Shown: in pieces, positions 20,742 to 30,902 of the stretch | How the letters are laid out: each line of letters opens with the position of its first letter | Numbering within the stretch: position 1 is the first letter of the stretch | Source: Parietichytrium sp. I65-24A | Lineage: Eukaryota; Sar; Bigyra; Thraustochytrida; Thraustochytriidae | NCBI GenBank assembly: GCA_012862575.1 | Contig: BLSF01000050.1 | Span: forward strand, 1-64,000 | Length of the DNA: 64,000 nt | Direction of reading: 5' to 3' | Notes under the pieces: generated by a model | Database searches by the model: none | What the model saw: the letters and a program-made list of their open reading frames with translations, nothing else | What the model was told of the DNA's origin: nothing | Made by a program: the position numbers and the translations under genes

Positions 20742-22842
20742 ATAGATCAACGATTGCAGAACAAATGGAAAGCGAAAAGCGTCTAGCTAGGATGTCCAAT
20801 GAGATCTTGATCTTCCCGAGTTCGCGAATCTCCCAGGTGCGGCGCAGGGAGACTTAGGGGCTGTAGGTCCTGTGAGTACTTGCATCAGGAGCCGCCAACG
20901 CGCGCGTTCTGCTCGCGGATGTAAGGCTGTAGTGGCTGGGGTTGCTGCACTGACCTGGCCTCCGTGTTGCGTTCCGGCAGTACTGTCCGACTCATTGACG
21001 TTGCAAAAGCGGGCTGGCAAGAGATGGCAAGAGCCCAAAAGGAAAGAAAGAGAAGATGCACTGAAAAGTTCATTTCCAATTTCGGTTTCATCTCAAATTT
21101 CGACAGGAGAAAGAAGTTGCTGCCTGACCTACTCGCTATTGCTATTGCTGCTGCTGCTGGGGGCCGCAAACGCTGTTCTTTTTCGAAAAAACTGTTTCAT
21201 GGTTGTGATTCTCAAGCGTCCATTATTCACAGTCAAGTCATCGACATTCTTTGCAAAGTGGCATGAGATGAGTGGCAACATGGCCAACTTGTTGTTTGTT
21301 TGTTTTCTCTTCCCGGCTTGCCATAGACTCCATTATGCAATCGACTAGTCAGGTAGAAGGTACAGCGTGCCAAAAAGCCAACCTTGAAACTCCACTTTTC
21401 CTCGGAGCCTCTCCTCGCAAGCGTCTTGCTGCCAACATCGCTTCTCTTCCGGAAGAAGGTTGGGGCCGCGAATAAAAACGTGCCGCTGCGAAGGTGTCTC
21501 GCGGCCAAAGTCTGAAATTATTTTCGACCTTGAAATTTGCAATTTGCAAGGTTGGTTTACAGTAAGTTTCTACTAAAGTCTACGGCTTTTTGAGGAGGTT
21601 TAAAAGGGGAGAAAGTATGCTGGTTGGTTTGCAGTGGCGCATCAAGATGCAGCACGAACTCCTTCCCAGTATTGAATGGAGAGGGGCAAGCTCTGCTTCG
21701 CGAGGAAAGAGGCAGGATCCGCCTCACTTCTATCAGATATCTTCTAAACTAAATCCAAAATTACTGTCAATTCAGGAAACGCCTAAGGAAAAGGATATCT
21801 TAAACAATAGTCCTCGCCGTGTCAAATGTTCGCTGTACATGTGGGATACGGCTAAGACAGAAACTAACAGTAAAGAACTAATCGCTTACGTTAAACGGAT
21901 GGATGGGATGGCCGGGATGGAATGCTAATCTTGAACAGAAAAGCAGCGCACCGACAAGATTGCTTGCTTGGTTGTTTTCGACAAGATCGATGTGTAAGTA
22001 AAAGCTGCCAACGACAGCTCAACGCGGCCAAAAGAAGCTACTAACAGAACTTGTCGCGGCCGAACGTCTTTTTCGTTCGTTCGTCAACGTCGGTCCGGTA
22101 CGCTAGTATTCCCGGTGCAACTCTATAGCTAAAGACATTCAACTGGATCTGTCTGATCCGGCAACGGTGTCTTGAAGTCGAACGTCGCGCAAGAGATCGC
22201 AGGAGCCGGAAACAACCTAACAACAACGAAGTAGTGAGGCCAGATTTGAGCAACAAAATCTCGCGACCGTTGCGGACAATGGGGGGATGTGCCATGAGCA
22301 GATCGCCTTCTGGCCAAAAAAATCTCGATCTTCAAAAAAGAGTCAGTGTCGCCAACCGATCTCCACATTTTTGACTGCAATCTTGACAGTGCTGGAACGG
22401 ACAGTGAGTCGCAACGTTGCCTTGACTGACTGTGAATCGAATGATTTCTTCGATTTGCAGCCGACCATCATGTAGAGTAGACTCTTGTCTACGATTTCAA
22501 ACTTTGGAGGCTCAACGAGGCCTGTACTATCATTCAGCTCAGGGGCGGCGTGGCGTGGGCGGCCTTGAAATAAAACGTATAAAATTTAGCTTTTTGTCCG
22601 AGTCTGGCTGATTCCGCCCGTCACTGAACCCACCGTGCAAACTTCAATAAGTAAAGTATACTTCTGGCCTCTCGCTGGTGGGACGCAATAAACTTTACAC
22701 TCCCCTCGGCTCCGACGAGGTCAAAGGTTGAATGAAGGACGGCGGTCTGTGCATCTTCATTCTATGCACGACAATGCACGACAGCTTCTTTCGGGCTCTT
22801 CTTTCTAACCCGTAAATACTGCCAGTCCTCATCCAGCACTGC

Positions 22843-22859
22843 GATCACTGTGATCGCTG
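22843..22859. promoter_or_regulatory. 17-bp perfect palindrome GCGATCACTGTGATCGC
   Basis: Eight paired positions around a central T. Its CAC-T-GTG core is shared with the palindromes at 30099 and 47772. It resembles a dimeric DNA-binding-protein site; no function is demonstrated. Confidence 0.4.
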
Positions 22860-22876
22860 GGACGTATACTAAGTAG

Positions 22877-22892
22877 TACTCTAGCTAGAGTA
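22877..22892. repeat. 16-bp perfect palindrome TACTCTAGCTAGAGTA
   Basis: Fully self-complementary 16-mer eighteen bases after the previous palindrome. The inner CTCTAGCTAGAG recurs at 2019-2030. Confidence 0.5.
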
Positions 22893-23951
22893 GTACCACT
22901 GAATTTATTGGATGAAAGAAAATGATTCATGTTCAGAGGGGTGACCCACCTCGCTGCTTTTGATTTTGATTAATTTTTTCCCTTTGCATGTTCTTGACTC
23001 AAGGGAAAGAAGGTGAGGTGAGGCTGGGCGATGACCTTTTTTGCTCGTAACTTACTGCTTCTATTCTATTACAGTATAACTCGCGCAGTTGTGGCGACAT
23101 CGCGGTCACAGCGGTCGGCTTTTCTGAGTTATCGTGCTCCTTATCGAAATGGGCTAATTGTTTGGTGATGGGGTTTGTGGGACTGCGTTGTCTTTACAGT
23201 CTTTACAGTATGGGGGTTGTCAATATAGTCTTGACGGACAGTGAGCTTCTCTTCTTGACCCTGAACACTGACTGGGGAGCGGAGCTCGAGCATCTTTGAC
23301 GAGCAACTGAGAGTAAATGAATGGCCGGCAACTTGACCAAACGACAACGCAGGTCGACAGTCACCTCTAAACTAGAAAAAGCTTTTCTTCTTCACATCGT
23401 CAGCTTTGCAAAGACTCGAAAGCAACACCAAGTCTGGTCTTTCATGAAAGATCGAGGTGTCTAACTGAACGGCTTGTGAATCAGATGAACCAGACAGACA
23501 GACGCCTTTTCCGCCATTACGTCTGGGCCTCGTGATAACTTGTGTTTTAGCGCTCCTAGAACGAATGCAAATGAGGGACCGTGTTTCAAGAACGTCTTGA
23601 ACAAGAATGGGTACAAAAGAACGCAATGAAAGAAAACTTGGACGCATCCGACATGGATATCCTACATTGCGGATCCCAGACGGAGGGAGAGGGAGAAGGT
23701 TCAGTGGTCAGTACGGCGGAGGAAAGGAAAGCGGAAGCCGTTTGCGTGATTGTTCAACTTCAAGGTGTACCGGCTGTGAGAACTGTTCTTTCCAAGTTCC
23801 CTCGATTGATTGATCGACTATAAAAAAGGTGAGTCGTGTGAACACGGAAACTGGTCGCGATCATTCTACTACTTTGGCCTACAAATGGGCCTCTCGGAGT
23901 CGTGATGCGTACACTCTGTGCGTGGTGCAGCACTCTGCCAGTCGCAGTCGC

Positions 23952-25031
23952 TCAGCGAGGACTCAGCTTTGCCCTTTTGCGTTTGCTCTTGGTCAATGTG
24001 GAAAGTTCTGATCCGTCCATGTAGCAAGAGAAAGAGTTGTCCAGAGATCTCTTCTTCCCAGGGGTCGCAGCCAATTCAAGACGCGTCGCGCCACACTCTT
24101 CCAAAGGCTCACACTCGATCAAACTGACATTGCGGCCGGCGAAAAGTTCCATGAAGCATTCTGGACTGCATTCTGATTTGCCAAGCCCAGGAAGACCAGA
24201 GTCCGACAAAAGTGTCAAGCTATGCAAGGTGGGGTCTCCTTCACACTTTTGGCTCAAGCTTGAGTATTTGCACGCTTCATCGCCACGCTTCGTTGGGTTC
24301 AGACAATTGGCATTGAAGGCTCGAGCACGTGGAGAAGGCACGAAAGAGCTTTCCTCGTTCTGCTTCAAGTGAACTGCTCTGATGTGAGTTCGAAGATGTC
24401 CAGCTGTTGTAAATGCTTTTCCACACTCCCCGCATTCAAAGTCTCTCTGCTTCAAATGAACTGCTCTGATGTGAGTTCGAAGATGTCCAGCTGTTGTAAA
24501 TGCTTTTCCACACTCCCCGCATTCAAAGTCTCTCTGCCTCAGATGTATCGTTTTGATGTGGATTCGAAGAGATCCAGCTGCTGTAAATGTTTTTCCACAC
24601 TCCCCGCATTCAAAGTCTCTCTGCTTCAGATGTATCGTTTTGATGTGCGTTCGAAGATTCCCAGCTGTTGTAAATGTTTTCCCACACTCGCCGCACTCAA
24701 AGTCTCTCTCCTTCAGGTGGGAGGACTTGCGATTTTCACAAACACTTCCAGCTATCCCAGCCGCTTCGCCACACTCTTGGCGCCGAAGCCTTCTGTCCGT
24801 GTTTCCGTGCCGCCCCATTCTTACTCTTCCCGACCGACCCTCATGCGCAGAGTGTGCCACGCTCACATTCATAGTGGCAGTGAATACCAGCACTACGGGC
24901 GCACTACTACGCGAGGGCAGTCTAGTAGTCACACTGCGAGTGAAGTTGCAAAGAGTGGATGGACCTTCATCTCTCATGCCGTCTCGTGGGGCGGGACGAG
25001 AGAAAAAGGACTTCGATGCACGAGCAACCAT
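23952..25031 (-). CDS. C2H2 zinc-finger protein with four near-identical tandem fingers
   Basis: 359 residues from an ATG at 25031. Residues 113-221 hold four fingers of the form CGECGKxFTxAGxLRxHIxxxH (C-x2-C-x12-H-x4-H), repeated every 29 residues with an HLKQRDFE linker in place of TGEKPF. Fingers 3 and 4 have identical helices (TTAGHLRTH). Residues ~86-106 (ECGE, AG, HLK at finger-like spacing) look like a decayed fifth finger. The C-terminal third is Ser/Glu-rich and ends in a basic KSKRKRAK segment, a likely nuclear signal. Predicted nuclear DNA-binding protein. It lies immediately downstream of the MULE genes on the same strand, so it could be a host gene or element cargo. Confidence 0.82.
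   Translation of the reverse strand: MVARASKSFFSRPAPRDGMRDEGPSTLCNFTRSVTTRLPSRSSAPVVLVFTATMNVSVAHSAHEGRSGRVRMGRHGNTDRRLRRQECGEAAGIAGSVCENRKSSHLKERDFECGECGKTFTTAGNLRTHIKTIHLKQRDFECGECGKTFTAAGSLRIHIKTIHLRQRDFECGECGKAFTTAGHLRTHIRAVHLKQRDFECGECGKAFTTAGHLRTHIRAVHLKQNEESSFVPSPRARAFNANCLNPTKRGDEACKYSSLSQKCEGDPTLHSLTLLSDSGLPGLGKSECSPECFMELFAGRNVSLIECEPLEECGATRLELAATPGKKRSLDNSFSCYMDGSELSTLTKSKRKRAKLSPR
24372..24720 (-). repeat. Four 87-bp coding repeats (zinc fingers)
   Basis: Copies begin at 24372 and 24459 and continue to ~24720. The first two differ at only two of 87 positions, both in the linker, so the finger-coding parts are identical. This shows very recent duplication or gene conversion. Confidence 0.85.
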
Positions 25032-25077
25032 TCTAATTTTCTGACAGGTTTATTTCGAAATGGAATGCCTCTACTTG

Positions 25078-25347
25078 TTAATGTGAATTATAATTATGTG
25101 CTTGAGAAGCTGAAGGAGGAACGGCACCGGTCCTTTGCTCAAGTCCCCAAGCGCGAACACGGCTTCGCAAGTCACCGAGTGAAGCAGAGGCTAGGACAGA
25201 TTCTCCAACATTGCGCAAAAATTCTAAAATTTCAGATTCTGTCTGCGGGATGTATGTCCCCGCTGCTTCGAGCATACTTTCTCCTACCTTCGCAAAGCCT
25301 TCCTCGCAATGGTTCTCTTCGTCGAGGACAAGTTCGCCATTTGACAT
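25078..25347 (-). CDS. Small open frame at the 3' side of the MULE (unknown)
   Basis: 89 residues from an ATG at 25347, in the same frame as the first exon of the upstream MULE gene. It is acidic in its first half (GELVLDEENHCEEG) and predicted helical. It has no recognised domain. It may be a 3' exon of the protease gene reached by splicing, a separate small protein, or a chance frame. Confidence 0.3.
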   Translation of the reverse strand: MSNGELVLDEENHCEEGFAKVGESMLEAAGTYIPQTESEILEFLRNVGESVLASASLGDLRSRVRAWGLEQRTGAVPPSASQAHNYNSH

Positions 25348-25426
25348 CGCACCTCTACCGGATCCGCTTCAAGAGCACAACGCCGAAGACGAGCCTTCAG
25401 CACCTCCAGCTGTGCCGCGCCAAATA

Positions 25427-26895
25427 TCAGCACATTCGAAATAAAAGCCGCCACCCATAAACCGAGTCCTTTTGGGGATGATGCTTTGAATCAAAGAGTA
25501 CTCGAAAACACCACTCCCCTTCGAGAGCCTGTCGAAAGACATCAAACCGCTCGTCCATCTCAAAGCCAAGCGACTCCACACCAAGGCCTTGTCTGCGAGA
25601 AAAGTCAAGAATCACCAAACTCCAATGATTCCGCTCTTCCTTCTTTCCAACCCCAGCGCAACTACTGTGCACTGTAACGAGCACCAAATCGCTGCCGTCG
25701 TGCGCCAGCGCCCGTAAACGATCATAAACAGGGGGATCATTTACTAGATCCGCCCAAACAAAGCACCCGGCATACGTTACTCGCGAGACGATTTGCGTTT
25801 CTTGGAGCAAAAAGTTGTACGCATCTAGAATATCGCCGTGCAGGTACTTTACTCCGTTGAGAAAGTGCAAAGTCCTCCCTTGCATTGACGTCAATGTTTC
25901 GGTCATACATTGGTGCCGCTCTGTGAGCGCCAGATGCCGTGAAACTTCCGAGTGCCTTGTCAATTTTGTCACGTGTGGCTGTGAGTCCTTCAGCCCATGA
26001 CAACAGACTTCACCTCGTCCATGGTATGCTGTCGCTTTTGTTTCGATTCCTCAGCATGTGCAACGGCCGAAATAAGATTCACTGTATCTGATTGTTCTGG
26101 AAGATCGACTACAGTTTGCCATTCGCACTTGCGTTTTCCAGCCCACTGCCTATGAAACGCTGTTTTGCCGCCCGTGCTGAGTTTCTCCTTGGATGGTCCG
26201 GAGCTGGCACGATAATCTCCTTCCATAAGATGCGCTACAAACAACATCGTTTCGCAGAGGTCTTCAATTTCAGCCACATTTGTGGAGGACTCTGCTTCGA
26301 CGTATAACTCTTGAGCAGCTTGCAACAACCGCTTGGAGTATTGCATTATCCTCTTCAGCGCTCGCTGCTTTTCCTCTTGCGGCACTACTATCATAGTGGC
26401 ATCTTCACTTTTGCAGCCTTTCAATACTCGGATATCACGTTGGCATGAGCCCTTTTGCTCTGTGCCTCCAGTACCTTGTTCTAAGATTTGGGAATGCACG
26501 TCTCCGATGTCATCCTCTCCCTCGCGCTCTTCCAAGAGCAAGAAGTCTTTGGAACTGGTGTCCGAGTTACTCTCACAGTCGCTCTCTTGCCACATGCCGC
26601 TGCTACCAGCTAGTTCCTCAAGCCTCGCGCCAAGCTCCTGGTTCTGCACCGCTGCCTCAAGAACTGAACCTTTAGAACTTTCGGGAGCCTCCATCAGCAA
26701 ATCACAGACTTGTTCAACCCGGGGCACACACGCGGCAAGTGAGGTGACGAACGGAGACACCTGTGCTTTGCATTGCCTGGTAGACCACCAGGTGAGGAAT
26801 TGAGCTCCTCGAGGTTTTGGCCAATAGCATTTCGGCTGATGCAAGGTTCGCCGTTCTCGAGAGACTCGCGCGCGTTTCATGCAGTTTATTTTCAT
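25427..26895 (-). CDS. MULE-associated protein with C-terminal Ulp1/C48-like cysteine protease domain (two exons predicted)
   Basis: Two open frames, 26895-26014 and 25978-25427, join in phase across a predicted 35-nt GT-AG intron, giving 477 residues (TMDE then PHVTKL at the junction). The N-terminal ~290 residues are acidic, low-complexity and helical, of unknown function. The second exon shows Ulp1-family signatures: YLHGDILDAYNFLL, NHWSLVILDF with the catalytic His, and VESLG in the place of the acidic residue. The usual Q-x(n)-DCG block with the catalytic Cys is not seen in frame; the sequence reads HHPQKDSVYG and soon stops. Another frame continues with a plausible GLWVAAFISNVL helix. 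So the protease is probably decayed, or another splice form exists. These enzymes cleave SUMO-like modifiers. Confidence 0.55.
25979..26013 (-). other. Predicted 35-nt intron in the MULE protease gene
   Basis: Begins GTGAAG after GACGAG and ends CTCACAG. Removal skips a TGA and joins the two frames in phase 0. It is much shorter than the other introns here (81-97 nt) and has no clear CTAAC, so it needs transcript support. Confidence 0.4.
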
Positions 26896-29536
26896 AATGC
26901 AACGGGATAATGTCGCGCAACTGACGTATTAGAACCCCAATCCTAGTTCTTCTCCTGAGAAAGTCTCGTTCGAGGACTCGATGGTAATATTTTACAACTC
27001 CTTTCGTTCGAATCTGAACACCACCTGCAAAATAAGATGATTTGCTATTCAGCCAGCGCACAGTCGGCCAGAGGAGCTTCGCAGCATTGTAGGGCGCATC
27101 AAGCTTATCCGAGACAAGCGCATCCACCATGAATTCTGAATTTTCTGTCCTGCTATTCCTGATCACTTGTAGCAAAATGGCAAACATCGCGGCGAATGAT
27201 GGGGTATCCTCGACATTAGACAGTGCCCACATAACTGGAAGTCCGGTTCCGGTGGTGTCGCGCACAAGCAACGTGAGTAACTTCACGTTAGACTTGACAG
27301 GGATACAATCAGCGTGGAGACAATTTCCGAACTTTCGCGCAAAGTCAATCATTTGAGGCGTTGCCATTACCAGGAAGAAGCGCTCCACATCAAATTTCGA
27401 TGGTACGTTATCAAGGCCAAATGAAGAGGAAGATTGGCAGCTCTGCATAAATGGCTTATATGCAAGAAAGAAAGGGTCCGCCTCTTCTCGTTGTACAGCA
27501 TTGCGATGCTCGAATATGACGAGCTCCATGTCATCGTCGTCTTTGTAACGCGCCCAAAGCTTGAGACCAACTGCCTCCTTGATAAGCTCAATGTCCCCGG
27601 GCGAAATTGCCGCCCCGCGATGATGAAGTCCGGCCAAGGCATGACTCTCTTGATGGATTTTGATGTAAATAGTCTTGGTCGATAGCCCTAGCCGAGCAAG
27701 TCTTTCCACCTCCTTGCGTACTGCAAGGGGAATTCTTGGAGAAAAAAGTTGCTCGCGAGCATTGCATTGATGTTCTAAAGTCTGTTTTGGCAAGCAGACG
27801 ACAATTTTTTCACTATCACTGAATCTCTCAACCTCAATGCGGAACTGGCAGCGCCCTTTCCCGTGGTCGTCGTAAAGCTTTGTCGATCGCTTGACTAGCG
27901 CGTGCAATACGGGGGATTTTGAAGCGACCAACTCGCAAATTTCAATTTGAGGGACTCCGATCGAAGCAGTTATATTCTCTGCAACATGCACCCACTTGTT
28001 GATTGCTGTGAGAGCGTCGAAGACAAACGCACCATCCTCAAATCCCACCGTTTTACCTTGATTCGCCTTTACCTCACGCACAATACTCCGTACAGCTTCG
28101 AACACGAGAGTAGCGTGTCTTTCTAAGCTTGGGTCTCTTCTGGGCTTTCCGTTGTCCAAGAGAATGCCGCCGTTCTCCTCGTCTACAACACATGTGAAGC
28201 AAGACATGCGAAGCGCACTTGCGACAGCCACTCGGCGAAGGTTGGCATCATTTCGAAACCAGAGGTCTTTCTTTCGTGCAGATAGAATGTCTAATTTGCC
28301 AGATTTCCAGTTTGTCGAGCTCAACGTCTTCGCCAAGCAATTACGCAAAGCGATCATGTAGTGCAGATGCTTTGATGCCCGTTTCGGATTTTTAATATTT
28401 GCCACCCCTTCCCTTATCTTCGAATTTTTCGAAAATGTATTGCAGACAAAAATATCCGTTTTCCTCTTTGGTCGGAGAAAAGCTGCTTGTAACGCTTTCA
28501 GGGAAGTATCTGTGATCATCTCATTTGATTGACACAGCCCCGCGAAGACATGGCAAAATCGCCCATAGTCCTCTTCCCTCGCCCCAATGGAGGCTTCCGT
28601 CGCGAGTTTTGCATCCTCTGCAAGACCACTATGAAGCGCGACTATCCCAGCCCAACGTGAATCATGCTTCACTTTCGCGAGGAAGTTCTCGGTGGTCGTA
28701 TTCGAAACCTCTTGCTCTTCCATCTTGATCTGCAGCGCATTGGCTTTGTTTTGCTCTCCAGCGGCTGTGAGCGTTGTGATCTTCGGCACGGTCCTTGTGG
28801 CGCTGACAGGCGCGCAGTGAAGCATTTTATGTTGGAGAGACATGAACTCCCGAAGTTCTTCCGCAGAGTTGGAGTGTGGTAGTGCTGCTTTTGTAATGTG
28901 CGGCATAAGGCTGACAAGAGAACTTCGTCGGACAGGATGACTACGAATTTTACGGACTCTCTTCATGTGGGCCACAACCTCTTCGCGGAGCGGATAGCGC
29001 ATCTTGAGCGCGATATCTAAGAGCCCAACCACATATTCCAATTCGGCAATTTCCCGGTCAGCAGGCGCCGTTCGTTGCCCAAAACCCGACGCGTGGATAT
29101 AATAGCCGACGGTTTTCAATTTGCGCAGGAATCGATCAAACAAGCAAGTGCTGAAAAAATCTTCCAAGTCATCCTCGTTCTCAAACTCCAACATTGTGTA
29201 AGTGCCCATGTCCATCGTGAAGAAGCTTCTCGTCTCATCGCTCCCCTGAATATGCTCATCCAAGTTGAAGGACCAATTCTCCAGTTCAACATTGGAGCTC
29301 CCCGGCTCGGGCACTGGGTCCAGGTTGATGGCAGCTGCTCGTTGAGCCATATCTGCTTCACGAATCTCACCATCTCCAGCAGCAAAGTCGCCTTCATGTT
29401 CTCGTCCAGCCTCCTCTTCGAATGAAATGTCATGATCGCCATCGTCAGCTCCAACCAATGGTATGCTTTGGAAATGCGACCGGTTCGATGCAAGAGCCGG
29501 CACTTGCGTATCTTGACCCTCCTCCGTGCGACCCAT
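26714..29536 (-). CDS. MULE-type DDE transposase
   Basis: 940 residues from the first ATG at 29536; upstream the frame opens only with TTG. The N-terminal ~550 residues are element-specific. Residues ~550-660 carry the region that precedes the catalytic core in MULEs (IPLAVRKEVERLARLGLSTK). The DDE core spans ~720-860: FGNCLHADCIPVKSN supplies the first Asp (~743), followed by LLVRDTTGTGLPVMWALSN. DALVSDKLDAPYNAAKLLWP supplies the second Asp, and HRVLERDF is a candidate for the acidic third position. The enzyme would cut and join the element's ends in the nucleus. The last 182 nt overlap the start of the next gene in another frame, so the C-terminus may differ if an intron lies there. Confidence 0.8.
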   Translation of the reverse strand: MGRTEEGQDTQVPALASNRSHFQSIPLVGADDGDHDISFEEEAGREHEGDFAAGDGEIREADMAQRAAAINLDPVPEPGSSNVELENWSFNLDEHIQGSDETRSFFTMDMGTYTMLEFENEDDLEDFFSTCLFDRFLRKLKTVGYYIHASGFGQRTAPADREIAELEYVVGLLDIALKMRYPLREEVVAHMKRVRKIRSHPVRRSSLVSLMPHITKAALPHSNSAEELREFMSLQHKMLHCAPVSATRTVPKITTLTAAGEQNKANALQIKMEEQEVSNTTTENFLAKVKHDSRWAGIVALHSGLAEDAKLATEASIGAREEDYGRFCHVFAGLCQSNEMITDTSLKALQAAFLRPKRKTDIFVCNTFSKNSKIREGVANIKNPKRASKHLHYMIALRNCLAKTLSSTNWKSGKLDILSARKKDLWFRNDANLRRVAVASALRMSCFTCVVDEENGGILLDNGKPRRDPSLERHATLVFEAVRSIVREVKANQGKTVGFEDGAFVFDALTAINKWVHVAENITASIGVPQIEICELVASKSPVLHALVKRSTKLYDDHGKGRCQFRIEVERFSDSEKIVVCLPKQTLEHQCNAREQLFSPRIPLAVRKEVERLARLGLSTKTIYIKIHQESHALAGLHHRGAAISPGDIELIKEAVGLKLWARYKDDDDMELVIFEHRNAVQREEADPFFLAYKPFMQSCQSSSSFGLDNVPSKFDVERFFLVMATPQMIDFARKFGNCLHADCIPVKSNVKLLTLLVRDTTGTGLPVMWALSNVEDTPSFAAMFAILLQVIRNSRTENSEFMVDALVSDKLDAPYNAAKLLWPTVRWLNSKSSYFAGGVQIRTKGVVKYYHRVLERDFLRRRTRIGVLIRQLRDIIPLHYENKLHETRASLSRTANLASAEMLLAKTSRSSIPHLVVYQAMQSTGVSVRHLTCRVCAPG

Positions 29537-30098
29537 TTGTACAATCGTCGTTCCACTATCTTGCAGTTCCCTGAGACTGAATGTACTGACCAAACGAAGA
29601 CGCGGTGGAGCGGCAAAAGGTCAACATAAAGAAGCTGATAAATCCCACTCCACGCCGCGTTGTATCAAACAAGCTCCGCTTTGGCGCCCAAATCCCAGCT
29701 CGGTGCAGGCATATATTCCAGCGCTTTGAGAACCGGTTTCTGCAAACAAGAATCTCCGACTGCAGGAGCGCGACCTGTACCTGCGCCTCTAACTCTACGC
29801 CGTGCTGCTAGAGATACCAGCTCTCACTCGAAGACCGCGCCAGCCCAACAGGAGAGAACGTGCTGCGCTGTCTGTGGATTCCGCCGTTCGAAAGACCTTT
29901 TCCGATCCGACGTCTTCTGCAGACAATCAGAATTCAGAATTCAGAAATTCAGAGGATGGATGTTATTGTTATGGATGTGGATGGAAATGGATGGATTTCG
30001 AGCAGAGTGCTACCAGCGCAGCTTACTGATTCTACTAGTAGTACGCAGAAGGCCTCGCGTACACTCTGAAGGTGCTGCTGGTCACCGCGGAAGTAGTA

Positions 30099-30109
30099 CT
30101 CACTGTCAG
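30099..30109. promoter_or_regulatory. Recurrent palindrome CTCACTGTCAG
   Basis: Exact CTNACNGTNAG copy in intergenic DNA between the MULE and Trk gene 2. Confidence 0.25.
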
Positions 30110-30144
30110 TTCGGACTCACCACTTTCCTTTTCGACGAAAGTCT

Positions 30145-30205
30145 CAATCAAGTCAATCAATCAAATCAAATCAAATCAAAATCAAAATCAAAATCAAATC
30201 AAAAA
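30145..30205 (+). repeat. (AATCA)n/(AAATC)n low-complexity tract
   Basis: About a dozen 5-6-bp units (TCAAA, TCAAAA) in succession. Confidence 0.85.
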
Positions 30206-30882
30206 ATTAGAAAGGTTTGGGAAATTAATTTTCTTTCTTGCTATTCAACATTTTTCTTGTTTTTCTTTTTCAAACTTTTTCAAATTGAGGAGAACTAATA
30301 GGACGTCCACGACCTGGTAGTAGCTCTGCAATAGGAGATAGTAGGAGCGTGTATGGATGGGTGTGGAAGAACAATCGAATGTTCGTGTCGGTGGGTGAGA
30401 GAACAAAACGAACAAAATCAGCACGGCAAAATGAAAAATGTAAAATAATTAAACCACAATCGCCTCGAACTGGGCTCGCGTTTGAGTATACCTTATTGGT
30501 TGTATACCATCACGAAGCGCAGTTTTGGTGCCGCTCTTTAAGAGCGACCGGCCACTTTTCTTCTTTGTGTTTGCCAAGTTTGCCAATGAAAATGGCACTT
30601 CATACATACGTCCGGACCATATTGGAAGATAGTTTTCTGTTTTGAGGGACCGATCTTGAAGGCGATCGACTCACACTACTCTTCGTGGCCTGCTCCAACG
30701 CTCCAACGCGGCAAATCATTGATGCACAGCTGGTATTTAGATTGCCTAGAAGAAAATCGAATCGATGTAAAGGATTTGCTTTGCCATGGGGACGAGCCTG
30801 GCCACGCGCTCCCCCCCTACGCCGCCCTACACGTTCTCACAGCTGCGATCTCTGCGACCTGTCTTGTTCCATATTCCTTCCT

Positions 30883-30902
30883 TCCCTCCCTCCCTCCCTC
30901 CC
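30883..30902 (+). repeat. (CTCC)n microsatellite
   Basis: Run of CTCC units flanked by CTTC units. Confidence 0.7.

Larger units (their letters stand above)
18317..23951. other. Gene-free, repeat-rich 5.6-kb region
   Basis: No frame in this stretch carries a recognisable domain, and the longest open frames look like chance. It holds TTCC repeats (18616-18638), TC repeats (18845-18880), a GCGAAGA tract (19853-19893) and ATGA repeats (20723-20741). It also holds two perfect palindromes (22843-22859 and 22877-22892), an exact CTGACTGTGAG (18340-18350) and several near-copies (ATGACAGTGAG about 18818, TTTACAGTAAG about 21556, CGGACAGTGAG about 22399 and 23239). An unannotated noncoding RNA or multi-exon gene with tiny exons cannot be excluded. 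Confidence 0.45.
25078..29593 (-). mobile_element. Mutator-like (MULE) DNA transposon with Ulp1-like protease gene
   Basis: The coordinates cover only the coding core. A transposase gene (26714-29536) is followed by a gene with a C48/Ulp1-like protease domain (25427-26895). A MULE transposase accompanied by a Ulp1 protease is a known combination, for example the plant KAONASHI-type MULEs. I could not identify terminal inverted repeats or a 9-11-bp target duplication by eye, so the true ends are unknown. The zinc-finger gene just downstream may or may not lie inside. The long open transposase frame suggests a relatively young insertion. The protease domain appears damaged or mis-spliced near its catalytic Cys. 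Confidence 0.7.

Noticed and set aside
20872-21348. Plus-strand 158-codon frame with a Leu-rich segment
   Set aside because: The Leu run comes from a CTG/CTA repeat, the start has no good context, and no domain is visible.
24369-25460. Plus-strand frame of 363 codons with regular MNCSDV-type repeats
   Set aside because: It is the complement of the zinc-finger repeats; the repeat period (29 residues) comes from the fingers, whose Cys/His pattern is on the minus strand.
29594-30100. Search for a terminal inverted repeat of the MULE by matching this flank to 23.8-25.1 kb
   Set aside because: No convincing paired ends were found by eye; element limits are therefore given only for the coding core.
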